A DNA stretch of 64,000 nucleotides from Parahoeflea halophila. GTDB lineage: Bacteria; Pseudomonadota; Alphaproteobacteria; Rhizobiales; Rhizobiaceae. Shown here one piece after another: positions 50,644-59,834 of the stretch. The stretch is from the NCBI RefSeq assembly GCF_900220985.1, contig NZ_OCPC01000006.1:265256-329255 (forward strand), in the 5' to 3' direction. Both the position numbers and the translations under genes were made by a program. Position 1 is the first letter of the stretch; each line of letters opens with the position of its first letter. The notes beneath the pieces are model-generated. The model saw nothing but the letters and a program-made list of their open reading frames with translations, had not been told where the DNA came from and did no database searches.

Positions 50644-51654
50644 CTAAGCTTTTTCAACAGTTTGTTCGATTGCGCCAAAGATCGAATGTCCATCGGCATC
50701 TTTCATTTCAATGCGAATCGTGTCGCCGAAACGCATGAAAGGCGTCGATGGCTTGCCCGACTTGATGGTTTCGATCATCCGGATCTCGGCAATGCAGGAA
50801 TAGCCCGCGCCGCCCTCGCTCACCGGCTTGCCCGGGTCTCCGTCGGGGCCCTTGTTGGACACGGTGCCCGAACCGATAATGGTGCCGGCACACAGAGGAC
50901 GGGTCTTGGCTGCATGTGCGATCAGTTGCGGAAAATCGAAGGTCATGTCGACCCCGGCATTGGCGCGTCCGAAAGGTTCGCCATTCAGATCCACCTCGAG
51001 CGGCAGGCTCAGCTTGCCGCCGTCCCAGGCGTCGCCCAGCTCGTCGGGTGTTACCGTCACCGGCGAGAACGCCGAAGACGGCTTGGCCTGAAAGAACCCG
51101 AACCCCTTGCCGAGTTCCGCTGGAATCAGGCCGCGCAGACTGACATCATTGACCAGCATCACCAGCGAGATTGCCTCGCGGCAGGTGTCGATATCCGCAC
51201 CCATCGGCACATCTCCGACGATGACAGCCACTTCACCCTCGCAATCGATGCCCCAGGCTTCGTCCGCCATCCGGATCGGGCCGCGCGGCGCCAGGAAAGA
51301 ATCGGAGCCGCCCTGGTACATCAGCGGATCCTCCCAGAAACTCGCAGGCATTTCCGCGCCGCGCGCCTTGCGCACCAGTTCAACATGATTGACATAGGCA
51401 GATCCGTCGGCCCACTGGTAGGCTCTGGGCAGCGGCGACAGCGCGTCACGCTCGTGAAACCGCTCGGTTGGTTCGGCGCCGGTCTCGAGCATCGCCGCCA
51501 CATCTCGAAGCCTCGGACCGACATGCTGCCAGTCGTCAAGTGCTGCCTGCAGCGTCCGCGCAATGTGCGGTACACCGGTGGCGCGGGTGAGATCACGCGA
51601 AACGACGACAAGACGTCCGTCTCGGCTGCCGTCACGAAGTGTGGCTAGTTTCAT
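50644..51654 (-). CDS. Fumarylacetoacetate hydrolase family protein
   Basis: 336 aa. FAH core: GIDCEGEVAVIVGDVPMGAD, VMLVNDVSLRGLIPAELGKGFGFFQAKPSSAFSPVTVTPDEL (metal Asp and active loop), and AGTIIGSGTVSNKG. Cleaves fumarylacetoacetate to fumarate and acetoacetate. Its size and architecture fit the short bacterial enzymes. Between hmgA and the MBL gene. Confidence 0.92.
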   Translation of the reverse strand: MKLATLRDGSRDGRLVVVSRDLTRATGVPHIARTLQAALDDWQHVGPRLRDVAAMLETGAEPTERFHERDALSPLPRAYQWADGSAYVNHVELVRKARGAEMPASFWEDPLMYQGGSDSFLAPRGPIRMADEAWGIDCEGEVAVIVGDVPMGADIDTCREAISLVMLVNDVSLRGLIPAELGKGFGFFQAKPSSAFSPVTVTPDELGDAWDGGKLSLPLEVDLNGEPFGRANAGVDMTFDFPQLIAHAAKTRPLCAGTIIGSGTVSNKGPDGDPGKPVSEGGAGYSCIAEIRMIETIKSGKPSTPFMRFGDTIRIEMKDADGHSIFGAIEQTVEKA

Positions 51655-51825
51655 CCAATTTTCCTCTGTGGTTTGTCCGACGGACTTGAAGATCCAGCCC
51701 GCCTCTCCCTGTTTATTCTATCTGAACCCGGCATTCTTGCCCTCGCGTTCAAAATTGCCGCTCGGCCCGGCCACGCCTGACTTGCCATCCGGCTCGGCGT
51801 GGGTCCGGTGCCGTTCGGCCGATGT

Positions 51826-53157
51826 CTACTTGCCGCCCAACCAGCCGCCGGCTTCCGGCGTGCCGTCGAACTTGCGTTCAAGCCCCTCCCAGCAATTGAC
51901 GTAACTGGTCTGAAGCGTATCAAGCTCGGCTGCATAACGCGTGACCATCTGCGGAAACCTGGTTTCGAACATGAACGCCATCGTGTCCGACAGCTTGACC
52001 GGTTTCAGGTCCACCGTCGAGGCCTTTTCGAAGGCGTCGTGATCCGGCCCGTGCGGCATCATCATGTTGTGCAGGCTTATCCCGCCCGGCACGAATCCCT
52101 CTTCCTTGGCATCATACTGCCCCTGGATCAGGCCCATGAATTCGCTCATGATATTCCGGTGATACCAGGGCGGACGGAACGAGTGCTCGGCCACCATCCA
52201 GCGCGGCGGGAAGATGACGAAATCGATGTTCGCGGTCCCCGCCTCGCCCGATGGCGCCGTCAACACAGTGAAGATTGACGGGTCCGGATGGTCGAAGCCG
52301 ATCGCGCCTACCGGCGAATAGGTTCTCAGGTCATATTTGTAAGGTGCGTAATTGCCGTGCCAGGCCACCACGTCGAGCGGCGAGTGATCAATGGCGGTGA
52401 CATGGAAGACACCGCACCACTTGATGTGCACCAGGCAGTCGGTTTCCTTGTCTTCATAGGCTGCCACCGGGGTCTTGAAGTCGCGCGGATTGGCCAGACA
52501 GTTGGCGCCGATCGGGCCGCGCTCGGGAAGCGTGAATTTTGCGCCGTAGTTCTCGCAGACATACCCGCGAGCCCGCTCGACGCCTTCTCCGCGCATCACC
52601 TTGAACATCATGCCGCGTGGCAGTACGGCGATTTCCAGTGGCCCCACTTCGATGAGGCCCATCTCGGTGAAGATCGTCAAGGCGCCTTCTTGCGGTACGA
52701 TCAACAACTCGCCGTCGGCATCGAAGAAGTAGTCGTCCTCCATGTCGGCCGTCAGCGCATAGACATGCGTCGCCATGCCCACCTGTCCGACCACATCACC
52801 GGCAGTGGTGATGGTGCGCATCGAATCAAGAAAGTTCACCTTCCCTTCAGGATAGGGCAGCGGATCCCAGCGGCGTTGGCCGAGGGAAAGAATATCCGGC
52901 TCGTTGCGCGGCGCCGACAGCCAGTGCGGCCGTTCGACGATCCGAAAATCGTTGGTATGGCGTACCGTGGGGCGGATCCGGTACAGCCAGGAGCGTTCAT
53001 TGGTGCCGCGCGGCGCGGTGAACGGAGAGCCGGACAGCTGCTCGGCATAGAGTCCGTACGCGCAACGCTGTGGCGAATTCTGGCCCTGTGGCAAAGCGCC
53101 CGGCAAGCTTTCCGTTTCAAAGTCGTTTCCAAAACCCGGCATATAGGCAAGCGACAT
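51826..53157 (-). CDS. hmgA: Homogentisate 1,2-dioxygenase
   Basis: 443 aa, the usual length. Start [46 protein letters not shown] is characteristic. The iron site is [29 protein letters not shown] (His, Glu, His). Opens the homogentisate ring to maleylacetoacetate. First gene of the leftward operon; a short palindrome lies in its upstream region. Confidence 0.96.
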   Translation of the reverse strand: MSLAYMPGFGNDFETESLPGALPQGQNSPQRCAYGLYAEQLSGSPFTAPRGTNERSWLYRIRPTVRHTNDFRIVERPHWLSAPRNEPDILSLGQRRWDPLPYPEGKVNFLDSMRTITTAGDVVGQVGMATHVYALTADMEDDYFFDADGELLIVPQEGALTIFTEMGLIEVGPLEIAVLPRGMMFKVMRGEGVERARGYVCENYGAKFTLPERGPIGANCLANPRDFKTPVAAYEDKETDCLVHIKWCGVFHVTAIDHSPLDVVAWHGNYAPYKYDLRTYSPVGAIGFDHPDPSIFTVLTAPSGEAGTANIDFVIFPPRWMVAEHSFRPPWYHRNIMSEFMGLIQGQYDAKEEGFVPGGISLHNMMMPHGPDHDAFEKASTVDLKPVKLSDTMAFMFETRFPQMVTRYAAELDTLQTSYVNCWEGLERKFDGTPEAGGWLGGK

Positions 53158-53200
53158 TGGAGCACTCCGATATGTGATTGAATCCTGGCCGCATAAAATC

Positions 53201-53216
53201 AGTTGTAAATGTAACT
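53201..53216. promoter_or_regulatory. Possible operator AGTTGTAAATGTAACT upstream of hmgA
   Basis: Imperfect palindrome (outer AGTT/AACT with A-T-rich centre) about 45 bp upstream of the hmgA start, in an AT-rich promoter stretch. Size and form would suit a MarR- or IclR-like regulator; no such regulator gene is in the window. Confidence 0.35.
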
Positions 53217-53341
53217 ATCAACAGTACCATTTGCGATAGTGCGAAAGACCGTAACGTGGCGTCTCCAGTCGGCGATTGTGACTAGCGGGCGCTTCCTGAT
53301 AGTGTCTACGCGCACTGAAATCTGAGATACGGAGCCCATCA

Positions 53342-53866
53342 GTGAGTCTGGAAGCCGAGATAAGAGACTGGGACCAGAAGCCTGCGAAGGCGATCACGGA
53401 AATTCACGCCACCCATGCGGCGAAGCCGGATCTCATTGACCAATAGCTCGTGCTGGCAGGCAAACCCGAGCTCGAAACCGGCGCCACCTGGTTGCTCAAG
53501 CATCAGCTGGAACACAACCATGCGAAGCTCGATAAGCCACAGACGCGCAAACTGATTGGCTTGCTCCCGGAGCTGTCAGGCTGGGAGGCCCGGCTGCATT
53601 GTCTCCAGGTCTTCCCTGATGTCGACCTGCCGCGCGATGCTGGCGATGTGATCCTGGGTTTCGTGCTTGCCTGCAGCAGGGACGACAACAAGTTCGTCCG
53701 CGCCTGGGCCTATACCGGCTTGCACCAGCTTGCCCTTGCTCATCCAGAATACCGTGATCAGGCGCGTGTGGCTCTCGAGACCGCCCAGGAGAGCGAAACC
53801 GCTGCCTCGGTGAAAGTACGCCTGCGGCGCGCGCTCAAACAGGGCTTTCCGTCCGCGGGTGGATAA
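53342..53866 (+). pseudogene. HEAT-repeat-like protein gene with in-frame amber stop
   Basis: From GTG 53342 the frame reads SLEAEIRDWDQKPAKAITEIHATHAAKPDLIDQ, then TAG at 53444-53446, and continues without interruption for 139 codons (AGKPELETGATWLLKHQLE...) with the same protein-like composition. The helical pairs with GATWLLK and WAYTGLHQLALAHPE resemble HEAT repeats. Simplest reading is a nonsense mutation; restart at GTG 53450 or stop readthrough are alternatives. Confidence 0.6.
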
Positions 53867-54294
53867 CATCAGCTGACGCTTGACCGGCATTCACTTCAGC
53901 CGCTCGATCATGACTGACCGATCTCGACCTGTGCCTATATCTGCAGCCAGGTAGATGACGAGCCCGATACTCGTACACCGGTCGGCGTTCGTAGAAAAAC
54001 ATCGCGAGCGCGTCGGAACGTGAAGAGCAAAATAAGTGTCCTTGCAGGGTTCATGGTCTGAAAACGGACTTTTCGACGTGGAAAACGACACCGTCTTTCG
54101 CCAGTGCAGATAATCTCGGTAAGGCACCAATTTGATTCATGCTTTAGCAATCTTGTGGGCGCAAAGGATAAATTCGAGGCCGGTAGTTCCTGACTACGAT
54201 TTGTGACCAGGCCCGCCATGTCCATGATGGATCCTTCAACTCTCTTGGTTCGCATCCCTCTCCATGCGGATGCCCATTCTTAAGGACAAGTCGC
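53867..54294. other. Intergenic region before the chemoreceptor gene
   Basis: About 430 bp. No gene is supported; minus-strand frames lack family-like composition. The promoter of the chemoreceptor is expected near its 3' end; nothing specific is recognised. Confidence 0.35.
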
Positions 54295-56634
54295 ATGATC
54301 GGCTTCACCAACAGATCCCTCTCTACCAAACTCATTGCGGTGGCGGGCGCGACAGTCGCGTCTGTCCTCCTCATCTCCAACTATGTCCTGATATCGAGCA
54401 GCCAGCAACGCGTCGAAGCGCTGGTGTTCGAGCAGGCCCAGGTCGAAGCAAAATCCATTGCTGCCGATATCGCCGGCGAAATCGGTGGCCTTGCGACCGC
54501 CGCCGCCACCATGGCATCGATCACCGGAAGCGGTCACAATGCAGGGGACCTCAACCGCACGGCGATCATGAACCTGGTCAAGGCCACCATGCAGACCCAC
54601 GAGATGGCCTTCGGCGCCTGGTTTGCTGAAGCCGAGAACCAGTTCGATGGCCGGCAAGCAGACTATATCGACAACAAGGAAATGGCCGGCAACAGCAAGG
54701 GCACTTTCAGCCCCTACTGGACCAAGACCGAATCCGGCAACATCCATTTCTCCACATTCGACATCGATCCAGCCGACGCCTGGTTCGCAATGTCGGCGAC
54801 CAGTGGCAAGGGTGCCATCACGCCGCCATACATGGCCGAGGCGACTGCGGTTCCGACCACTCTGAGCTCCATTACCTATCCGGTCAAATCCGGCGAAAAA
54901 CTTATCGGCGTTACCGGAATCGACGTTTCGCTGGCCTCGCTTTCGTCAAAGCTTGAGAAAATGAGGCCGTTCGACACCGGCCGCGTCATGCTGGTATCGC
55001 AAAACAGCAAATGGCTGGTCGGCCCCTCGCCGGAAGCGATGATGACCGACTTTGATGCCGACGGGAAGGCAGAACTTCAGGCCGCACTGGATCGTGGTGT
55101 ATCGAGCACTATCCGCGACCTTGCCGACCAGAACGGCGCCACGATTCACCGTTTCGTCTATCCTTTTGAGCTTCCCGGTGTAAACGCAAGCTGGGTGGTT
55201 CTGGTCGATGTCCCCGAAGCTGCCATTGCAGGCCCGGTCATGCAGCAGACCTTCATGATGCTGATCGGGGGTCTGATTGTGCTCGGAGCCGTGCTGCTCG
55301 GCCTGTCCGTCTCGGTCAACCGCATGGTCAAGCGTCCGCTTGACGGATTGGTTGCCGATGTTGCGGTTCTCAGCAAGGGTGAGTACGGCAAACCGATCAG
55401 CGGTCAGGCAAGCTCCGATGAAACCGGTGCAGTTGCCCGTGCGCTCGAAGGCTTCCGTCATCGTCTTGCGGAATCCGATGAGCTCGAAACCCGGGCGGCA
55501 GCGGATCGCCAGACCGTCGAACGTGAGCGGGAAGCAAGCGAAGGCGAGCGCGCCAAGTCTGCCGCACTGCAGAAGCGTATCGTGACCCGCCTCGGCGCCG
55601 GTCTGTCGCGTCTGTCGGCCGGTGACATGACCCACCGGATCACCGAAGAGTTTCCCGGCGAATATGCGCAGCTGCGTGAGGATTTCAATTCCGCCATGCA
55701 GAGCCTCGAGCAGACCCTCAAGACGATCAATGCATCGGTGGTCAATATCACTTCCGGCACCGGCGAGATGAGCACAGCTGCCAACGACCTTTCGTCACGC
55801 ACCGAGAGGCAGGCAGCAAGCCTGGAAGAGACCGCTGCTGCGCTGGATCAACTGACCTCCCAGGTCAATGCCAGTGCGGAAAACGCCAAATCGGCAGCCC
55901 AGGCGGTCGAAGACACCAATGAAAGCACGACCCAGTCTGGTGTCGTGGTGGAAAAGGCCGTTCAAGCAATGACCGCCATCGAGCAGTCCTCCCGTGAAGT
56001 CAGCCGCATTATCGGCGTGATCGATGAAATCGCGTTCCAGACCAACCTTCTCGCACTCAATGCCGGCGTCGAAGCAGCGCGTGCCGGTGAAGCCGGCCGC
56101 GGATTTGCCGTGGTTGCACAGGAAGTGCGGGAACTCGCTCAGCGCTCGGCTGCGGCCGCAAAGGAAATCGCCACCCTGATCAAGACGTCTGCCAGCCAGG
56201 TGGATCAGGGTGTCGAGTATGTCGGCCAGACCGGCGAAGCGCTCAAGGGCATTTCCTCGCAAGTCGTCAAGATCAACAGCCTGATCCGCGACATCTCCCA
56301 ATCGGCGTCCGAACAGGCTGTCGGCATCAAGGAGATCAACGCGGCCATCAACCAGATGGACCAGGTGACGCAGCAGAACGCGGCAATGGTGGAAGAAACC
56401 ACAGCCGCCAGCATGGCGCTCAACAACGAAGCCAATGTCCTGGGCGAACTCGTCTCCAATTTCCGGGTGTCCGGAAACGGGGCTGTATCGGAGCTCGGCG
56501 CAATGGCGGCACGGATGCGCAGCAAGGACCAGGCCCCTGCCCCGGCGGCGCCGAAAGCGCCCACCAGAGCGCCAGCCAGCGTGCGCTCCGGCGGAAGCGT
56601 TGCCGCAGCCGCTGCCGACTGGAGCGAGTTCTGA
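54295..56634 (+). CDS. Methyl-accepting chemotaxis protein with dCache sensor
   Basis: 779 aa. TM1 at about 10-33, periplasmic dCache-like domain about 34-320 (AFGAWFAEAENQFDGRQADY, SPYWTKTESGNIHFSTFD, GVTGIDVSLASLSSKL), TM2 about 322-345, HAMP (RMVKRPLDGLVADVAVLSKGEYGKPI), and signalling domain with the conserved tip EIAFQTNLLALNAGVEAARAGEAGRGFAVVAQEVRELAQRS. Ends in DWSEF, resembling the CheR/CheB-tethering pentapeptide. dCache domains often sense amino acids or small acids. Single gene, followed by a good terminator. Confidence 0.93.
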   Translation: MIGFTNRSLSTKLIAVAGATVASVLLISNYVLISSSQQRVEALVFEQAQVEAKSIAADIAGEIGGLATAAATMASITGSGHNAGDLNRTAIMNLVKATMQTHEMAFGAWFAEAENQFDGRQADYIDNKEMAGNSKGTFSPYWTKTESGNIHFSTFDIDPADAWFAMSATSGKGAITPPYMAEATAVPTTLSSITYPVKSGEKLIGVTGIDVSLASLSSKLEKMRPFDTGRVMLVSQNSKWLVGPSPEAMMTDFDADGKAELQAALDRGVSSTIRDLADQNGATIHRFVYPFELPGVNASWVVLVDVPEAAIAGPVMQQTFMMLIGGLIVLGAVLLGLSVSVNRMVKRPLDGLVADVAVLSKGEYGKPISGQASSDETGAVARALEGFRHRLAESDELETRAAADRQTVEREREASEGERAKSAALQKRIVTRLGAGLSRLSAGDMTHRITEEFPGEYAQLREDFNSAMQSLEQTLKTINASVVNITSGTGEMSTAANDLSSRTERQAASLEETAAALDQLTSQVNASAENAKSAAQAVEDTNESTTQSGVVVEKAVQAMTAIEQSSREVSRIIGVIDEIAFQTNLLALNAGVEAARAGEAGRGFAVVAQEVRELAQRSAAAAKEIATLIKTSASQVDQGVEYVGQTGEALKGISSQVVKINSLIRDISQSASEQAVGIKEINAAINQMDQVTQQNAAMVEETTAASMALNNEANVLGELVSNFRVSGNGAVSELGAMAARMRSKDQAPAPAAPKAPTRAPASVRSGGSVAAAAADWSEF

Positions 56635-56664
56635 GCCGCAGGTGCGAGACATCGCCATCGATCA

Positions 56665-56693
56665 GAAAAAGGGGCCTTCGGGCCCCTTCTTTG
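56665..56693 (+). terminator. Rho-independent terminator after the chemoreceptor gene
   Basis: AAGGGGCC-TTCG-GGCCCCTT stem with a UUCG tetraloop, followed by CTTTG on the plus strand and an A-run upstream. It can also serve the convergent mmsB operon. Confidence 0.85.
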
Positions 56694-56722
56694 CTTATGA
56701 CATCGAAGCAGGCTGGAGAGCT

Positions 56723-57577
56723 CTATTTCAGCTTTTCGATCATCGCCGAGAAATCGCGGCCCTTGCCTTCTCCGGCAACGAACCCGTCATAGAGTTCCGT
56801 GGCCCGCGCGCCCATCGGCGTCTGGGCCGACACGCTCTCCGCGGCCTGCTGGCTGAGCTTCAGGTCCTTGAGCATCAGCTCGGCGGCAAAGCCGGGCTTG
56901 TAGCCATTGTCGGCCGGGCTTTGCGGTCCGACGCCGGGCACCGGGCAATAGGTGTTGACCGACCAGCAGGACCCCGACGATGTCGAAACCACGTCAAACA
57001 GGCTCTGCGCCGACAGTCCCAGCTTCTCGGCCAGCGCGAAGGCTTCGCAGGCGCCGATCATCGAAATCCCGAGCAGCATGTTGTTGCAGATCTTTGCCGA
57101 TTGTCCGGCACCCGCAGCGCCGCAATGTACTGCCTTCTGACCCATGATCTCGAACAGCGGTGCGGCACGCGAAAAGGCTTCGTCGCTGCCGCCGGCCATG
57201 AAGGTCAGGGTTCCGGCTGCCGCCCCGCCAACGCCGCCCGACACAGGCGCATCGACCGACAGTAGCCCGTTTGCCGCCGCCAGCTCATGCGCCGCACGGG
57301 CGCTGTCGACATCTACGGTCGAGCAATCGATGAAGACCGAGCCTTTTGAACCCGCAGCCACAATCTCGGCATAGACCGAGCGCAGGATCTCGCCATTGGG
57401 CAGCATGGTGATCACCGCGTCCTGACCGCTGGCTGCTTCCGCTGCGGACCCTGCATTGGCGGCCCCTTCGACGGTGACGCCCGCGACATCGAAGCCTGTG
57501 ACTTCATGCCCGGCCTTGATCAGGTTCGCCGCCATCGGCGCCCCCATGTTTCCCAGTCCGATAAATCCGATCTTCAT
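56723..57577 (-). CDS. mmsB: 3-hydroxyisobutyrate dehydrogenase
   Basis: 284 aa. N-terminal MKIGFIGLGNMGAPMAANLIKAGHEVTGFD (the family's GLGxMGxxMAxNL NAD site), SVDAPVSGGVGGAAAGTLTFMAGG, GAAGAGQSAKICNNMLLGISM with the catalytic Lys, and KDLKLSQQAAES near the C-terminus. Oxidises 3-hydroxyisobutyrate to methylmalonate semialdehyde in valine breakdown. Last gene of the operon, start after GGGAGG. Confidence 0.93.
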   Translation of the reverse strand: MKIGFIGLGNMGAPMAANLIKAGHEVTGFDVAGVTVEGAANAGSAAEAASGQDAVITMLPNGEILRSVYAEIVAAGSKGSVFIDCSTVDVDSARAAHELAAANGLLSVDAPVSGGVGGAAAGTLTFMAGGSDEAFSRAAPLFEIMGQKAVHCGAAGAGQSAKICNNMLLGISMIGACEAFALAEKLGLSAQSLFDVVSTSSGSCWSVNTYCPVPGVGPQSPADNGYKPGFAAELMLKDLKLSQQAAESVSAQTPMGARATELYDGFVAGEGKGRDFSAMIEKLK

Positions 57578-57622
57578 GACGTCCTCCCAAACTCCATTCG
57601 CAAAACCGAGCGCGTGCCGCGA

Positions 57623-58645
57623 CTAGAACCCGATATCGCCGCCGGGCGGTTCCGCCAGCATCGCTGCCACGGTCTCGGCGCTCACATCCCCGATGCCGGC
57701 ATGGCGCCAGCGCGGGGTCCGGTCCTTGTCGATGATCGCCGCGCGGATGCCCTCGACAAAATCGCCTTCCGAGGCGCTGCGCGAGGTGAACCGGTATTCC
57801 TGCTGCAAGGCCGAGCGGATCTCATCGCTTTCACGCGCCCGCCGCACCAGTTCGATGGTGCAGTTCGTCGACAGTGGCGATCCGGCGCGAATGGTCTTGG
57901 CCGTCGCCTGCCCCCAGTCATCATCCGGTAAAGACGCCAGAATATCGCTGAGCGTATCGGCAGCGAAATGCGCATCCACCTGTTCCCGCGTCGCCATCAG
58001 CGGGCCATCCTCGGGATCGCGCGCCAGTGCCGTAACCGCGGACCAGTCACCGGTCTCGATCAGCGTTTCCGTGAGCCCCCGCCATTCGGCTTCGGGAATG
58101 AAATAGTCGGCAAAGCCTGCAAGGATCGCGTCCGACGCGTTCATGCGGTAGCCGCTGACGCCGAGATACTCGCCCAGCCGCCCCGGCGCCCGTGCCAGCA
58201 GCAGGCTGCCGCCGACATCGGGCACCAGCCCGACGGCGCATTCAGGCATCGCGATTTTCGAACTTTCGCCCACCACCCTGTGCGAGCCATGTAGCGACAC
58301 ACCGACACCGCCGCCCATGGTGAAGCCCTGGCACAGCGCGATATAGGGTTTCGGGTAGCCGGCAATCTTGGCATTGAGCCGGTACTCGTCGCGCCAGAAG
58401 TTCCGGCCGGCGTCAAAATCGCCTTTCGAGGCCGTGTCATACATGAATTGCAAATCGCCACCGGCGGAAAAGGCCTTGTGCCCCTCGGCGTCGATCAGCA
58501 CGCAGGCCACCTCATCATCCTCGCGCCACTCATCAAGCGCGGCCTCGATCGCCAGCACCATCTCGTAGGTGACGGCATTGAGGGCTTCGGGCCGCTGGAG
58601 CGTGATCTGGCCGATCCGCCCGATCTTGCGGATGCGGATGCTCAT
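57623..58645 (-). CDS. 3-hydroxyisobutyryl-CoA hydrolase (ECH_2 family)
   Basis: 340 aa, about 80 longer than ordinary enoyl-CoA hydratases, as expected for HIBYL-CoA hydrolase. AFSAGGDLQFMYDTASKGD and GFTMGGGVGVSLHGSHRVVGESSKIAMPECAVGLVPDVGGS contain the oxyanion-hole and catalytic Glu region. Releases CoA from 3-hydroxyisobutyryl-CoA. Its ATG overlaps the acyl-CoA dehydrogenase stop by 4 bp. Confidence 0.92.
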   Translation of the reverse strand: MSIRIRKIGRIGQITLQRPEALNAVTYEMVLAIEAALDEWREDDEVACVLIDAEGHKAFSAGGDLQFMYDTASKGDFDAGRNFWRDEYRLNAKIAGYPKPYIALCQGFTMGGGVGVSLHGSHRVVGESSKIAMPECAVGLVPDVGGSLLLARAPGRLGEYLGVSGYRMNASDAILAGFADYFIPEAEWRGLTETLIETGDWSAVTALARDPEDGPLMATREQVDAHFAADTLSDILASLPDDDWGQATAKTIRAGSPLSTNCTIELVRRARESDEIRSALQQEYRFTSRSASEGDFVEGIRAAIIDKDRTPRWRHAGIGDVSAETVAAMLAEPPGGDIGF

Positions 58646-59790
58646 GCGGCCCGCTCCGAAAGCAGCGCCCGCGAGACGATCAGCCGCATGATCTCGTTGG
58701 TGCCCTCAAGGATCTGATGCACCCTGAGATCGCGCACGATCTTCTCGACACCGTAATCGGCCAGATAGCCATAGCCGCCATGCAGTTGCAGCGCGTCGTT
58801 GGCCACCTTGAACGCCGTGTCGGTGACGAACCGCTTGGCCATGGCGCAATATTTGGTCGCGTCCGGCGTCTTGCGGTCGAGCTTGTTCGCTGCCTGGCGC
58901 AGGAAGATGCGCGCCGCCTGCATTTCGGTTTCCATGTCGGCGAGCCGGAACTGCAGCGCCTGAAACTGGTCGATGGTTTTGCCGAAAGCCTGGCGTTCGC
59001 CCATATAAACAAGTGTCTTGTCGAGCGCCGACTGCGCGCCGCCAAGCGCCGAGGCCGCGATGTTGAGCCGCCCGCCGTCCAGCCCGCTCATCGCGTAGCG
59101 GAACCCCGCGCCCTCTTCGCCGAGCAGGTTTTCCGCCGGGATCACGCAATCATCGAACTGCACCTGCGAGGTCGGCTGCGATCGCCAGCCCATCTTGTCC
59201 TCCGGCGCACCGAAGGACAGCCCCGGCGTGCCGGTCTCGACGACCACCGCAGATATCCCTTTTGGCCCGTCGGCACCGGTCCGTGTCATCACCAGATAGA
59301 GATCGGAAAATCCGCCACCGGAGATGAACGCCTTGGTGCCATTGAGCTTGTAGCCGTCATTGGTCCGGTCCGCCCGGGTCCTGAGTGCCGAAGCGTCAGA
59401 GCCGGAACCGGGTTCGGTCAGGCAATAAGACGCGATCTTGCGCATGCTGATGAGATCGGGCAGCAGCCGCTCCTTCATCTCCTGCGAGCCGTAGGACGAG
59501 ATCATCCAGGTGCACATGTTGTGGATCGACAGGAATGAGGCCACCGACGGACAGGCCATCGACAGGGCCTCGAACACCAATGTGGCGTCGAGCCGGGTCA
59601 GCCCCGACCCTCCGTCTTCTTCCGGCACATAGATCGCAGCCAGCCCGAGGGCTGCCGCTTCCTCCAGCACTTCGCGCGGGATCGCCTCTTCCTTCTCCCA
59701 TTTGGCCGCGAACGGCGCAATCTTTTCGGCACCAAACTCCCGCGCCATGTCAAAGATCGCCTGCTGTTCTTCGTTCAGCTCAAAGTCCAT
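58642..59790 (-). CDS. Isobutyryl-CoA dehydrogenase-like acyl-CoA dehydrogenase
   Basis: 382 aa. SYCLTEPGSGSDASALRTRADRTNDGYKLNGTKAFISGGGFSDLYLV, QAFGKTIDQFQALQFRLADMETEMQAARIFLRQAA and LHGGYGYLADYGVEKIVRDLRVHQILEGTNEIMRLIVSR (catalytic Glu) are acyl-CoA dehydrogenase hallmarks. Between mmsA and the HIBYL-CoA hydrolase it is very probably specific for isobutyryl-CoA. Confidence 0.92.
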   Translation of the reverse strand: MDFELNEEQQAIFDMAREFGAEKIAPFAAKWEKEEAIPREVLEEAAALGLAAIYVPEEDGGSGLTRLDATLVFEALSMACPSVASFLSIHNMCTWMISSYGSQEMKERLLPDLISMRKIASYCLTEPGSGSDASALRTRADRTNDGYKLNGTKAFISGGGFSDLYLVMTRTGADGPKGISAVVVETGTPGLSFGAPEDKMGWRSQPTSQVQFDDCVIPAENLLGEEGAGFRYAMSGLDGGRLNIAASALGGAQSALDKTLVYMGERQAFGKTIDQFQALQFRLADMETEMQAARIFLRQAANKLDRKTPDATKYCAMAKRFVTDTAFKVANDALQLHGGYGYLADYGVEKIVRDLRVHQILEGTNEIMRLIVSRALLSERAA

Positions 59791-59834
59791 GCCGTTTCCG
59801 CCTCCTTATCCGGGAAATGCCTGCCGCTCGTTCC

